Positions 53,712 through 63,284 of a stretch of 64,000 bases of DNA are shown one piece after another. Both the position numbers and the translations under genes were made by a program. The first letter of the stretch is position 1. Each line of letters starts with the position of its first letter. This DNA comes from CAWDMC01 sp963803295 (GTDB taxonomy: Bacteria; Acidobacteriota; Terriglobia; UBA7540): NCBI GenBank assembly GCA_963803295.1, contig CAWDMC010000022.1, positions 124,001-188,000 on the forward strand, read 5' to 3'. The notes under the pieces were generated by a model that was given only the letters and a program-made list of their open reading frames with translations, was not told the DNA's origin and made no database searches.

Positions 53712-54242
53712 ATGAGCGAACTTGAACCCGGCCTTTATGCCGTTTTTGAAACGAGCCTCGGCGACGTGACGGTCCGGCTGTTTCCAGATCGGGCGCCAAA
53801 GACAGTAGAGAACTTTCGCCACCTGGCGGAAGGCACCCGGGAGTTTCTCGATTCCAAGACCGGCAAGAGGGTGAGACGTCCATTCTATAACGGGCTGATA
53901 TTCCACCGTGTGATTCCTGATTTCATGATCCAGGGCGGCTGCCCTGAAGGCCGCGGAACTGGCGGTCCAGGCTATAAGTTCGAGGATGAGTTTCACGACC
54001 AGCTTACCTTTACTACCCCGGGGAAGCTGGCGATGGCCAACTCGGGCCCGAACACGAACGGCAGCCAGTTCTTCATAACCGTGGCCCCGACGGACTGGCT
54101 CAATCGCAAACACACGATATTCGGCGACGTTGTGGAAGGGCAAGATGTGGTGGAAAAGATCTCTGGCGTCCCCCGCGACAACCGCGATCGCCCGAAGACG
54201 CCCGTGGTGTTGAACCGGGTCAGAATTGTCGAGGAGGAGTAG
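53712..54242 (+). CDS. Cytosolic cyclophilin-type peptidylprolyl isomerase
   Basis: A 176-residue protein with AAGGAG just before the ATG and no signal peptide. Canonical cyclophilin motifs are intact: PFYNGLIFHRVIPDFMIQGG (with the FHR catalytic Arg), GPGYKFEDEFHDQLTF, MANSGPNTNGSQFFITVAP and HTIFGDVVEGQDVV. It should be an active prolyl isomerase. The pairing of an exported and a cytosolic cyclophilin suggests duplication, although their sequences have diverged strongly. Confidence 0.95.
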   Translation: MSELEPGLYAVFETSLGDVTVRLFPDRAPKTVENFRHLAEGTREFLDSKTGKRVRRPFYNGLIFHRVIPDFMIQGGCPEGRGTGGPGYKFEDEFHDQLTFTTPGKLAMANSGPNTNGSQFFITVAPTDWLNRKHTIFGDVVEGQDVVEKISGVPRDNRDRPKTPVVLNRVRIVEEE

Positions 54243-54427
54243 CTTGTTTAGAAGGAAGGCAACCCGTTGGCTGGCTACTGAAACCGGCGGTTGCTGGATA
54301 CAGCCGCACCACTTCTAGCCCGAAATTCCGCATGTCCCGCCTGCGGAAAAAGTGCGGAAAACCGGCGGGAATGGAGCGGGATTTTGCGGTACCAGGCAGA
54401 AGTTGTTACTAGCTACGCGCCGGTAGC

Positions 54428-54802
54428 TTAGGGCGCGCGGCGGTGGCGCATTCTCTCCTGCTCGTGTTGGCGAACCAAAGCATCGAATTTCGTCGCTTGC
54501 TCGGGGCGGAGGATCTCACGGATGTGCCCTCGGGTCTCTTTGTGGAGGGCATCCGCCTCTGTCCTTACTTGGTCTTGCATCTGATGGTACTTCTTCCCTT
54601 CGTCATCCAGGATTGAATTCACCCGCTGGACTTGGTCTGACGAGAGGTCGAGATCCCGGGTCAGATGTTGAACCAACCGCTGCCGACTGAAGCTTCGATG
54701 CAGCAATCCGGTCTGAAAAGCGTAAAAGTAGAAACCCACAGCTCCCGCGACAATCCCAAAGAGGAAAGTAAGCCCGAAGTAGAGATAGGCGCGACGCATC
54801 AT
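54428..54802 (-). CDS. Spy/CnrX-like periplasmic sensor protein
   Basis: A 124-residue protein with an N-terminal membrane anchor (LYFGLTFLFGIVAGAVGFYF) and a helical domain containing LTRDLDLSSDQVQRVNSIL and EILRPEQATKFDALVRQHEQ, the LTxxQ-like pattern of Spy, CpxP and metal-sensor CnrX. Its ATG overlaps the anti-sigma stop (ATGA). By analogy with CnrYXH it may sense metal or envelope stress and control the anti-sigma factor. The C-terminus is rich in His and Arg. Confidence 0.7.
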   Translation of the reverse strand: MMRRAYLYFGLTFLFGIVAGAVGFYFYAFQTGLLHRSFSRQRLVQHLTRDLDLSSDQVQRVNSILDDEGKKYHQMQDQVRTEADALHKETRGHIREILRPEQATKFDALVRQHEQERMRHRRAP

Positions 54803-55287
54803 TTTCGGCCGCCTTCGCCCTCGGGAGGCGCCGGCCCACTGGCGGGAGCGGTAACCGGCGAACTCGAATCACCTGAGAGCACCGGGTCGGTCTCGAACGC
54901 CATGACCACAGGCTCAACCGGATAGACATCCGAAACCCTCGTCGGCTGCCGCAGCGGACCGCGTGACGGCACAACCAGAGCCAGGATCGCCATCAGCGTA
55001 AAGAGAAGAGTGGCGTAGACGGCCCGACGTCCCGCCAATTCCCAGAAGTTCTCGCGCGTCCAGGTGTTTTCCATCGCATCATCGAGTTTTCTCAGCAGCC
55101 TTTGGGCAAAGCCGACGGATGTCTCAGGGATAGGTTCTTCTGCGAGGACCCGGAAGCCTAGCTGCAGAGTGCGATAGTTCCGTAAATCAGCGGCACATAA
55201 CGGACACGATGCCAAATGGTTGCGTAACTCAAGGGGCACTTCGTGCCGGTATTCCAGCACCATTTTCCGCGCGTCTTCACAATGCAT
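54799..55287 (-). CDS. Membrane anti-sigma factor with zinc-finger (ZAS) domain
   Basis: A 162-residue protein. The N-terminal ZAS domain shows CEDARKMVLEY and HLASCPLCAADL with the His-x3-Cys-x2-Cys zinc ligands. A single transmembrane helix (AVYATLLFTLMAILALVV) follows at about 89-107, and a Pro/Ser-rich periplasmic tail ends it. It starts four bases after the sigma stop and should hold that sigma factor at the membrane until signalled. Coupled to the downstream Spy-like gene. Confidence 0.88.
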   Translation of the reverse strand: MHCEDARKMVLEYRHEVPLELRNHLASCPLCAADLRNYRTLQLGFRVLAEEPIPETSVGFAQRLLRKLDDAMENTWTRENFWELAGRRAVYATLLFTLMAILALVVPSRGPLRQPTRVSDVYPVEPVVMAFETDPVLSGDSSSPVTAPASGPAPPEGEGGRK

Positions 55288-55291
55288 GGCC

Positions 55292-55891
55292 TCACCTACC
55301 CTGCCGCCATCGCTTCAGGTCCTCCAACATTCGCTTCCGCGCCCTGTGCAGACGGACCTTCACCGTGTTCACTCGGAGTTTCAAGATCCCCGCGATATCT
55401 TCCATCGAACGGTCCTCTATTTCCCTTAGAACCAATATGATCCGATCATCCGCGGAAGCCCGGTCGAGTAGCTTCTGAGCCAGATCGCGGACAGCCAGCC
55501 GATCTTCCGCGCTTAGAGTTTCCGCGGAGTCAGGGCGTTCATCAAAGCGCTGGCTGGCCTCCTCGGGCATCTGCCAGTAGTAACTGACTCTCGCCTTTTG
55601 TTCTTTTCTGAGGTAATCATAGCAATGGTTTACGGCGATCCGGCTCAACCAGGTCGCGAACGAAGACTCGAAATTATAGCTTCGGATTCCCCGGTACGCC
55701 TTGATGAAGATCTCCTGGGTGATGTCCTCCACCTCATCGCGCCTCCGGACCAAGTGGAAAACCAATGATCGCACGCGTCGCTCGTGGCTCTCAACGAGCG
55801 AGCCAAAGGCCTCCCGGTCTCCCTTTTGGACGCGCCGGACAGATTCTTCTTCAGTTGGAAACTGCTGCGATTCCACGAGTTCACCGGCCAT
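55292..55891 (-). CDS. ECF RNA polymerase sigma factor
   Basis: About 199 residues from ATG 55891. Region 2 is EAFGSLVESHERRVRSLVFH, DEVEDITQEIFIKAYRGI and FATWLSRIAVNHCYDYLR; region 4 is RIILVLREIEDRSMEDIAGI and VNTVKVRLHRARKRML. Both are complete, unlike the sigma fragment at 26.1-26.5 kb. The start is uncertain: a strong AGGAGG lies about 20 bases upstream and is best spaced for an ATG in another frame, while the ATG used has only a weak GGG-type site. First gene of the sigma/anti-sigma/Spy-like trio, divergent from an XRE regulator. Confidence 0.9.
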   Translation of the reverse strand: MAGELVESQQFPTEEESVRRVQKGDREAFGSLVESHERRVRSLVFHLVRRRDEVEDITQEIFIKAYRGIRSYNFESSFATWLSRIAVNHCYDYLRKEQKARVSYYWQMPEEASQRFDERPDSAETLSAEDRLAVRDLAQKLLDRASADDRIILVLREIEDRSMEDIAGILKLRVNTVKVRLHRARKRMLEDLKRWRQGR

Positions 55892-56072
55892 TCCCAACCC
55901 ATCGGCAATCGCCTCCTAATGCAGAGACGATGCGAGTCTATTTCAGGTTACAGCCCCCTGGGAATTACTACTCCACCAGTAGTTCTTCTTGTAGCATCAA
56001 CCCGGGTGTTATCGAGTCAGTTTTGTGAGATTTCGGTTGACGACCTTTTCATAATTGTGACAGAATACGCCC

Positions 56073-56447
56073 ATGATTATAGGAACCCGCCTCCGAAAAT
56101 TGCGAGAAGAAAAAAAGCTTTCACAGGGTGACATCGAGGAGCGGACTGGCCTGTTGCGCTGCTATATCTCCAGGGTCGAGAACGGTCACACCGTGCCGTC
56201 GCTCGAGACTCTTGAGCGCTTGGCTTCGGCTCTTGAAATTCCTCTCTACCAGCTCTTCTATGAGGGGGATGATCCGCCTCCGCTACCGAACCTGAGCAGA
56301 CGACAAACCGCCGAAGAGTTGGTCATGGACGAGGAGTCAGAAAAGGAACTTCGCTTCTTCGAGAAGGTCCGTCGACTCACCAGCCGGATCGACGAAAAAG
56401 ATCGCCAACTTCTGCTGTACATGGCGCAGAAACTGGCGAGCCGGTGA
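56073..56447 (+). CDS. XRE-family transcriptional regulator
   Basis: A 124-residue protein with an N-terminal helix-turn-helix (LRKLREEKKLSQGDIEERTG, LLRCYISRVENGHTVPSLET) and a helical C-terminal region that may dimerise. No ligand-binding domain. There is no Shine-Dalgarno before the ATG, and TTGACG (56037) with CAGAAT (56061) would place transcription start near the ATG itself, hinting at a leaderless message. It faces the ECF sigma gene across 180 bases and may regulate it. Target unknown. Confidence 0.85.
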   Translation: MIIGTRLRKLREEKKLSQGDIEERTGLLRCYISRVENGHTVPSLETLERLASALEIPLYQLFYEGDDPPPLPNLSRRQTAEELVMDEESEKELRFFEKVRRLTSRIDEKDRQLLLYMAQKLASR

Positions 56448-56528
56448 TTGCCGACGAAACGTAGTATCTCGGAGTGTACGTGTCGCTAGAGTCTTCTCGG
56501 CGGGCGCGAGCAGGAGATCTTTACACTT

Positions 56529-58076
56529 TCACTCCCACTCGATTGTGCCCGGGGGTTTTGAGGTAACGTCTAGTACCACCCGATTTACTCCCTTGACTTC
56601 ATTGACTATTCTGGTCGAAACCCTCTCGATTAGGGCCGGGGGGAGCTTTGCCCAATCGGCCGTCATTCCGTCCTCAGACTCCACCGCCCGGATCGCCACC
56701 GTCGACGCGTAGGTACGGGCATCACCCATAACCCCGACACTTGAGACCGGCAGCAGCACAGCGAATGATTGCCAGAGCTTTGTATAGAGTCCGGCCGAAC
56801 GTACTTCCTCCACAACAATGGTGTCGGCTTGGCGGACCATCCGCAGCCGCTCTGGGGTAACCTCGCCCAGAATCCGAACAGCCAAGCCGGGGCCTGGAAA
56901 AGGCTGCCGATTCACCAAGTCGTCGGGTAACCCCAGCTCGCGCCCGACTACCCGAACTTCGTCTTTGAAGAGCTCGCGCAGCGGTTCAATCAACTCGAAC
57001 TTCAAGTCGCGCGGCAACCCTCCGACGTTATGATGACTCTTGATGGTAGCAGCCGGCCCTTTCACCGATACCGACTCGATTACGTCCGGATAGAGCGTTC
57101 CTTGTACCAGGAATCTGATTTCGCCGAGCTTACGGGCTTCTTCCTCGAAAACCCGGATGAACTCTTCGCCGATAATCTTGCGTTTCCTTTCAGGCTCCAG
57201 GACCCCCTCGAGGCGCTTCAGGAAACGAGCGGACGCGTCCACCGCGTTTACCCGCAAGTGGCCCTGTCCCGTCAGCACACTGCGGACTTTGTCGAACTCG
57301 TTTTGCCGCAGCAAACCGTTGTCCACGAACACACAGGTGAGCCTGTCGCCGATGGCCCGGCCGACCAGGGTCGCGGCCACCGCCGAGTCCACCCCACCCG
57401 AAAGCGCGCACAGCACCTGGGCATCCTCAACCTGGACACGAATCCGATCGACTGTTTCCTCGATGAAATTGAGCGGAAACCAGTTCGGCTGGGCACCGCA
57501 AATCTTTGACACAAAATTCGCTAGGATCGCAGAGCCAAAGTCGGTGTGCCGAACCTCAGGGTGAAACTCCACGGCGTACATACGAGTCTTGGGACTCTCG
57601 ATCACCGAAATGGCATTCTCGGTGCACCCAGTGACCCGAAAGCCTGGCGGAACCTCCACCACATGATCGCCATGACTGTTCCAGACCCGCAAGGGCGACG
57701 GAACTCCTGCCAGCAGACTTCCTGGATCCCCAGTATCCGCGATCTCCAGCCTGGCAAATCCGTACTCGCGACGCGAGGCGGGTTCCACCTTGCCACCCAG
57801 CTTGTAAGACATCAACTGGAAGCCATAACAGATTCCGAGGACGGGTAGATTCAGCTTGAAGACGCGATCGTCGCAGGCGGGCGACTCTGGGTCGTATACG
57901 GACGAGGGTCCGCCCGATAGGATCAACGCCTGCGGGCCTAAGCGAACGAGATCGTCGAACGGGATCGTGCAAGGGACGATCACAGCATAGACATGCATCT
58001 CGCGGATGCGCCGGGCGATGAGTTGCGTGTACTGAGAACCGAAATCAAGAATTACAATGGGTCGGGGTTGTTCCAT
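56529..58076 (-). CDS. guaA: GMP synthase (glutamine-hydrolysing)
   Basis: A 515-residue enzyme converting XMP to GMP. The class-I glutamine amidotransferase domain has the nucleophile Cys83 in GICYGFQLMS and the His172/Glu174 pair in FHPEV. The ATP-pyrophosphatase domain carries the P-loop LSGGVDSAVAA at 225-235, and the dimerisation domain ends with RVVLDVTSKPPGTIEWE. Full length and intact. It stands alone between the XRE gene and leuS. Confidence 0.97.
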   Translation of the reverse strand: MEQPRPIVILDFGSQYTQLIARRIREMHVYAVIVPCTIPFDDLVRLGPQALILSGGPSSVYDPESPACDDRVFKLNLPVLGICYGFQLMSYKLGGKVEPASRREYGFARLEIADTGDPGSLLAGVPSPLRVWNSHGDHVVEVPPGFRVTGCTENAISVIESPKTRMYAVEFHPEVRHTDFGSAILANFVSKICGAQPNWFPLNFIEETVDRIRVQVEDAQVLCALSGGVDSAVAATLVGRAIGDRLTCVFVDNGLLRQNEFDKVRSVLTGQGHLRVNAVDASARFLKRLEGVLEPERKRKIIGEEFIRVFEEEARKLGEIRFLVQGTLYPDVIESVSVKGPAATIKSHHNVGGLPRDLKFELIEPLRELFKDEVRVVGRELGLPDDLVNRQPFPGPGLAVRILGEVTPERLRMVRQADTIVVEEVRSAGLYTKLWQSFAVLLPVSSVGVMGDARTYASTVAIRAVESEDGMTADWAKLPPALIERVSTRIVNEVKGVNRVVLDVTSKPPGTIEWE

Positions 58077-58159
58077 GGCGTTGTCGGTGGTCCCGTGCGT
58101 TTCTACTGTTAGGGGGGCAATCAGTGCATCGGCGATTCACGCAAGCAACGGACGGAGAA

Positions 58160-60665
58160 CTATTTGATAACAATATTCACAAGCTTCTGCGGCACTACAA
58201 TGATCTTCACGATGCGCTTGCCATCGAGATGTTGAACCACCCTCTCGTCAACCTGCGCCAGGCGTTTGATCTCCTCCTCGGCGGTGCCGACCGCCACACG
58301 AATGCGGCTACGCAACTTGCCGTTGACCTGTACCGGCAGCTCCAGCTCATCTTCTACGGTCAGAGCCGGATCAAAGGCAGGCCACGCGGCGCTCATCGTG
58401 GAGCCCGGGTTCCCCAGCGCTTCCCAAAGCTCATCGGCAATGTGAGGCGTGAAGAGACCCAAGATCAGCAGTAGCCGCTCCAGTGCGTGCTTCAGCACTT
58501 CCGGCCGGATATTCCCCGCCGCGGCGGCAGGTTCGAGGTCGCTGATTTCGTTTACCAGCTCCATCAGCATGGCGATATCGGTGTTGAAGTGCCATCGCTC
58601 TTCCATGTCGGCGGTTACGTGCTGAAGCGTCTGATGGACCTTCCGCAGCAGGCGCCTCTCATCCATGGTTAACAGGCTCGTGTCGCCCAGACTGGCTCGC
58701 AGGTCGCGGAGCCGGTCAGCATGCTTCGCAATCAGCCGGTACACGCGATTCAAAAACCGGAACGCTCCCTCGACAGCGGCGTCGCTCCACTCCAGATCCT
58801 TCTCCGGCGGCGCCGCGAACAGCATATACAGGCGCACGGTATCGGCGCCATACTCGGCGCACATCTGGGTGGGATCCACCACGTTGCCCCTGTTCTTCGA
58901 CATCTTGGCGCCGTCTTTGATCACCATCCCTTGTGTGAACAGGCGCGCCACCGGTTCGTTGAACTCCACCAGGCCCATATCGCGCATCACCTTGGTAAAG
59001 AACCGCATGTAGATCAGGTGCAGAATGGCATGTTCGATGCCACCGATATACTGGTCGACGGGAAACCAGTAGCGCACGGCGTCGCGGTTGATTGGCGCCG
59101 TGGCAATCTTTGGGTCGGTGTAACGATAGAAATACCAGGACGAATCGACGAATGTATCCATGGTGTCCGTCTCGCGCTGCGCCGGACCGCCGCACTTGGG
59201 GCAGGTCGTGTTCACAAAATCCGGAACATTAGCCAGCGGCGAACGCCCTGTGCCCGTCAGCTTGATATTTGACGGCAGCAGCACCGGCAGATCGCTATCA
59301 TTTACTGGAACGATACCGTGCTCATCGCAGTAAACCATGGGGATGGGCGTGCCCCAGTAGCGTTGGCGGGAGATGCCCCAATCCTTGATGCGATATTGGA
59401 CAGTACCCTTCCCGAACCCTTGGCGCTCGGCGTCGGCTGTCATCCGCTTGATAGCTTCTTCGGAAGCCAGTCCGCTGTAAGGGCCGGAGTTGACCAGGCG
59501 TCCATATTCCACGAAGGCCGGACTCGAAACCTCAGAGGGCGGAGGCTCTACCTCAACGGAAGCCGATGGCACGATCACAGTTCGGATCGGCAAACCATAT
59601 TTGGTGCAGAACTCGAAATCGCGCTGGTCATGAGCCGGAACAGCCATAACCGCACCCGTACCATATTCCATCAGCACGAAATTTGCGATCCAGATCGGTA
59701 CATTTTCACCATTGTAAGGATTCCGCGCCGTGAATCCGGCGGGGACGCCCAGCTTTTCAAAGTCCGCTTCAACGCGAGTTCGAACCGAAGCAGACTGGAT
59801 GCGTTCGGTCTCGGCCCTCAGCTTCTCGGGATGCAGCCGAACGGGCAATGAGCTTCGCGACCAGCGGATGCCCCGGCGCGATGAACACTGCCGAGCAGCC
59901 GTAGATCGTGTCCACGCGCGTGGTGAAGACGCGCAGCGGTTCGATGGTCTCGGCCACTTCAAAATCCACAAAGGTGCCTATCGACTTGCCGATCCAGTTC
60001 GCCTGCATGGCCAGGACGCGCTCCGGCCAGCGAACCAGGTCTTTGATGTCGGCGAGGAGCTGTTCAGCATAAGCTGTTGTTTTCCAGAACCATTGTTCGA
60101 GATCCCGTTCCTCTACCGGTGTGTCTTCGTGGCGCCAGCAGCAGCCCTCCACCACCTGCTCGTTGGCGAGCACGGTTTCACACTTAGGACACCAGTTCAC
60201 CCGACTCTTCCTCCGATAAGCCAGGCCACGCTTGTACATCTCGATGAAGAACCACTGATTCCAGCGATAGTACTCCGGCACGCAGGTCGAGATCTCACGG
60301 CGCCAGTCGTAGCTCAACCCGAGGCGCTGCAGTTGCACCCGCATCCGATCGATGTGCGAAAAGGTGAACTCCGCTGGATGCCGCTGGCGTTTGATGGCGG
60401 CGTTCTCGGCGGGCAGTCCGAAGGCATCCCAGCCAATAGGGTGCAGCACATTCAGGCCCTTCATGCGCATGTAGCGGGCGAGAGCATCACCGATGGAATA
60501 GTTGCGCACGTGACCCATGTGGATGTCACCCGAAGGGTAAGGCAGCATCTCCAGCACGTAGTACTTGGGCCGCTTCGGATCGGCTTCCGATTCGAACAGT
60601 CTGCCGCCGCTCCATCGCTCCTGCCACTTACTTTCGACTTTCTGGGGCTCGTAATTAGGGTCCAT
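58160..60665 (-). pseudogene. leuS: Leucyl-tRNA synthetase, split by one frameshift
   Basis: The N-terminal half (60665-59846) starts MDPNYEPQKVESKWQERW and has the HIGH-type motif GDIHMGHVRNYS, zinc-type CPKC and FTTRVDTIYG of the editing domain. At about 59846 the frame changes, and the rest (RLHPEKLRAETERIQS, AVPAHDQRDFEF, KMSKNRGNVVDP, C-terminal anticodon-binding domain) continues to 58160. Joined, the protein is about 830 residues, the normal length, with nothing missing at the joint. leuS is essential, so a consensus error is more likely than true loss unless another copy exists. Residues upstream of 60665 lack homology. Confidence 0.88.
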
Positions 60666-60820
60666 TTCGTCTCGATTTCGCCTGTTGCCCGGCTTACTAC
60701 CCGGAATCAGCCCAACGCTTTCCCTGCGGGTCTTTCGTTGCCGATAAAGCGATGCAGAAGCCTCCGCAAAAGGTAACCCCAAGGGGGGAAGACTTGTACC
60801 AACTGCGGCCTGGGCAAGGT

Positions 60821-61678
60821 TTAGGCACTGGCTGCCTGTTGCATGCGGGAGAGCTCCTGCAATTCGTAGAGCGATTTGATCTTGCGCGGAAACTGCGGTA
60901 TCGGAAAAGAGCTCATCCCGAAGCGCGCCATTGAGGGCCGTGCTCCGCGAACCAGCCGGGTATACCCTTCACTCTGATCGGTCTGAGGTCCAATGTAGAT
61001 CGGGTAGGCATCAGCAGCGCGATAGCTTAGAATCAGGGCTCGGCGTGGACTCTTCGACTTGTTAGGCGCTGAAGCATGTGGCGTCAAACAATGCATGAAG
61101 ATTCCCGATCCGGCCTCGCCTTCCAGTGGGACCGCTTTCGAGTCGTCGACCGCTTGGGTGACCTTGCCTTGGAAAATACCATTGATCGAGTGATCCAGCG
61201 GGTGCTGGTAGTGAACCCCGGGAATCACCTGCAGGCATCCATTATTGAGATCGGCCTTCTCCAGATAGAAAAGAACCGTGACAGAATCAGAATTGGTCAA
61301 GGGATAGTATAGCAAGTCCTGATGCCACTCCACGATTGAGCCGATTGCCGGGGGCTTCATATTGATCTTGCTGTAGTGGTACATGATATTTCGCCCGATT
61401 AACTGCTCCACCGTGTCGAGGAGTTGCCTCGATTCAGCAAGGCAAGAAAAGCGCGAGTAATGAGTGCACGGCTCATAGATGCGCCGAACCAGCCTGCCTT
61501 CAGGACCCTGGTTTGGCTCCATCTCCATGCGGCTCTGATCGTGATTCGCTTTTGTAGCTGCGGCGCTTAGCGCTTCGATGTCAGCGACCAGCATGCCAAC
61601 TTCGGCACGGTTGAGAAAGCCCGGAACAACCGTATATCCCTGCTCTCCGTATTGGAGGACCTGTTCCTGAGTAAGCAT
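60821..61678 (-). CDS. Phytanoyl-CoA dioxygenase (PhyH) family oxygenase
   Basis: A 285-residue Fe(II)/2-oxoglutarate oxygenase-like protein. The HxD iron motif is in IVEWHQDLLYYPLTNSDSV, the distal His in GIFMHCLTPHASAPNKS and the 2-oxoglutarate Arg in RRALILSYRAAD. VIPGVHYQHPLDHS is typical of the family. Small-molecule hydroxylation is expected; substrate unknown. It overlaps nothing and is followed by leuS on the same strand after 150 bases. It resembles the protein at 24706-25560 only in the iron-binding motifs. Confidence 0.85.
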   Translation of the reverse strand: MLTQEQVLQYGEQGYTVVPGFLNRAEVGMLVADIEALSAAATKANHDQSRMEMEPNQGPEGRLVRRIYEPCTHYSRFSCLAESRQLLDTVEQLIGRNIMYHYSKINMKPPAIGSIVEWHQDLLYYPLTNSDSVTVLFYLEKADLNNGCLQVIPGVHYQHPLDHSINGIFQGKVTQAVDDSKAVPLEGEAGSGIFMHCLTPHASAPNKSKSPRRALILSYRAADAYPIYIGPQTDQSEGYTRLVRGARPSMARFGMSSFPIPQFPRKIKSLYELQELSRMQQAASA

Positions 61679-61867
61679 CTTCCTCTAAGCTGGTGATTCC
61701 ACAAAACGCGAAATGCCCAAGCCACTAAACTCCAACATAGCACAATCGGACTTGCACCGGCGGCTCCTCGAATCCCCAAAGGTTTTTCGGGATTTTGATC
61801 TCACCTAGAAACCCAGACTCCACAGACAAAGGGAGGAAAGGCGTAGTAGCAGCGTGCAACTGCGGGC

Positions 61868-63061
61868 CTACTGCGAAGGAGCCACCGCTCGCGGGAGTCG
61901 TGGTTCATCATGTTCTTGCCTGCGACGATCCCGATCGAGTTCCTGCAACCTTTTATAGACCTCGAGCGCTTCCCTTCCCTTATCCGGCTCGTGCAGGCGG
62001 AAGTATGTCTGAGCCAGTTGATAGCGGGCACGGAGATGTTCAGGCTCCTGTTTGAGCACAGATTGAAACAGGGAAAGCGCCCGATCGAAGTGTTTCTCGC
62101 TGAACAACATGTAACCGAGGAAGTACTGGGCCTCGGGGTTATTAGGATCTGCAGCTAGAACTCTTTCGAAATACGGGCGCGCCCTCTCCAGACCATCCTG
62201 GTCAAGATATACCATGCCGGTATACACCATCGCGTCGAGGTTAGCGGGATCGATCTTTAGCGCCTTATCCAGGGCAACGAGAGCGTCCTGGTAGCGGGCC
62301 ATGTCGTAGTACGTAAAGCCAAGCTGTGAGTATGCACGGGAGGCTTGCGGACCCGGGGCTGTAGCAGCCTTGTTGAGAAGCTCGATCGCCTCCGGAAATT
62401 TGCCCTGCCCGCACAAGGCCTCCCCTAGCTTTATCTGCGCAAAGGAGTCATCGGGATGAAGAGCCAGGTATTGTCTAAGGGCGACGATGCCCTCGCGGTA
62501 TCGCTTCAATTGTTCCAATGCCACGCCGCGCTGGAGCTGGCCTTGAGGATAGAGGGGATCGACTGAAAGCAGGCGGTCAAATTGGGCAAGGGCGTCGGAG
62601 TATCTCCTTTGCCGCAAGTAGCTAAGTCCAAGGTTGAAGAGTGCATTAGTTGCTTTGGGATTGAGCGCGATGGCGTGCAGGAACGCTGGCTCCGACTTGG
62701 AATAGAGCTGTCGCTCATCGTAAAGAATGCCCAGCGCATCATAGGCCTCGGGAAATTTGGGCAATAGCTCGATCCCTCGCATAAGCGCCTGTTCAGCATC
62801 CGCGAGCCGGTGCTGTCTCATATAGGTGACACCCAGCCAATAGTGGGCGAACGGAAATTCGGGATGCTCCTGGATGGCGACCTTCAGGAGACGTTCGGCT
62901 GTTGGCAAGTCTCCCTGCCGAACCGCTCGGATCGCGATTTCGAGATCGGGGCGATCGCCGGGATTTGAGAGCCGCAGGGGTGCGTTCCCTTGTTGTGCGC
63001 CCAGGCTGACGAAGGCAAGTGCAATAGTCGCCGCGATGCGTTGTCGGGCAGTATGCTTCAT
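61868..63061 (-). CDS. Exported TPR protein
   Basis: 397 residues from ATG 63061, chosen because a signal peptide (RIAATIALAFVSLGAQQGNA) follows directly; in-frame codons back to 63397 give no homology and run antisense to the divergent gene. At least nine consecutive TPRs fill residues 40-370 (AHYWLGVTYMRQHRLADAEQ, ALFNLGLSYLRQRRYSDALA, AQYFLGYMLFSEKHFDRALS). It likely scaffolds a periplasmic complex. A divergent promoter region of about 220 bases separates it from a c-type-haem-motif protein, a pairing that suggests a shared function. Confidence 0.8.
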   Translation of the reverse strand: MKHTARQRIAATIALAFVSLGAQQGNAPLRLSNPGDRPDLEIAIRAVRQGDLPTAERLLKVAIQEHPEFPFAHYWLGVTYMRQHRLADAEQALMRGIELLPKFPEAYDALGILYDERQLYSKSEPAFLHAIALNPKATNALFNLGLSYLRQRRYSDALAQFDRLLSVDPLYPQGQLQRGVALEQLKRYREGIVALRQYLALHPDDSFAQIKLGEALCGQGKFPEAIELLNKAATAPGPQASRAYSQLGFTYYDMARYQDALVALDKALKIDPANLDAMVYTGMVYLDQDGLERARPYFERVLAADPNNPEAQYFLGYMLFSEKHFDRALSLFQSVLKQEPEHLRARYQLAQTYFRLHEPDKGREALEVYKRLQELDRDRRRQEHDEPRLPRAVAPSQ

Positions 63062-63284
63062 CTTCGTTGACTGCCGCTTCGGTGAGATTCCCGATTCTAT
63101 ATTCATCGGCCTTTTCTTTGCCATGATACACAAGAACTCAATCGCGGTGCCAGGCAGCCGCAATGCTTTTAACACCCTCTTACTACAGACCGTGCCGATT
63201 CCAGAACCCACTGAGAGCCGACTCGCCGTCTTGACGCACACGGGCATCTGCGCTAGTGTGCTTCCGGTATCTGGAAGAGAGCAC

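Noticed and set aside
52845..54143. 432-codon minus-strand frame
   Set aside because: Antisense to both cyclophilin genes; no motif of its own.
54300..54380. GC-rich inverted sequence between convergent genes as a terminator
   Set aside because: CCCGCC/GGCGGG can pair, but the loop is long and no T-run follows on either strand; too weak to call.
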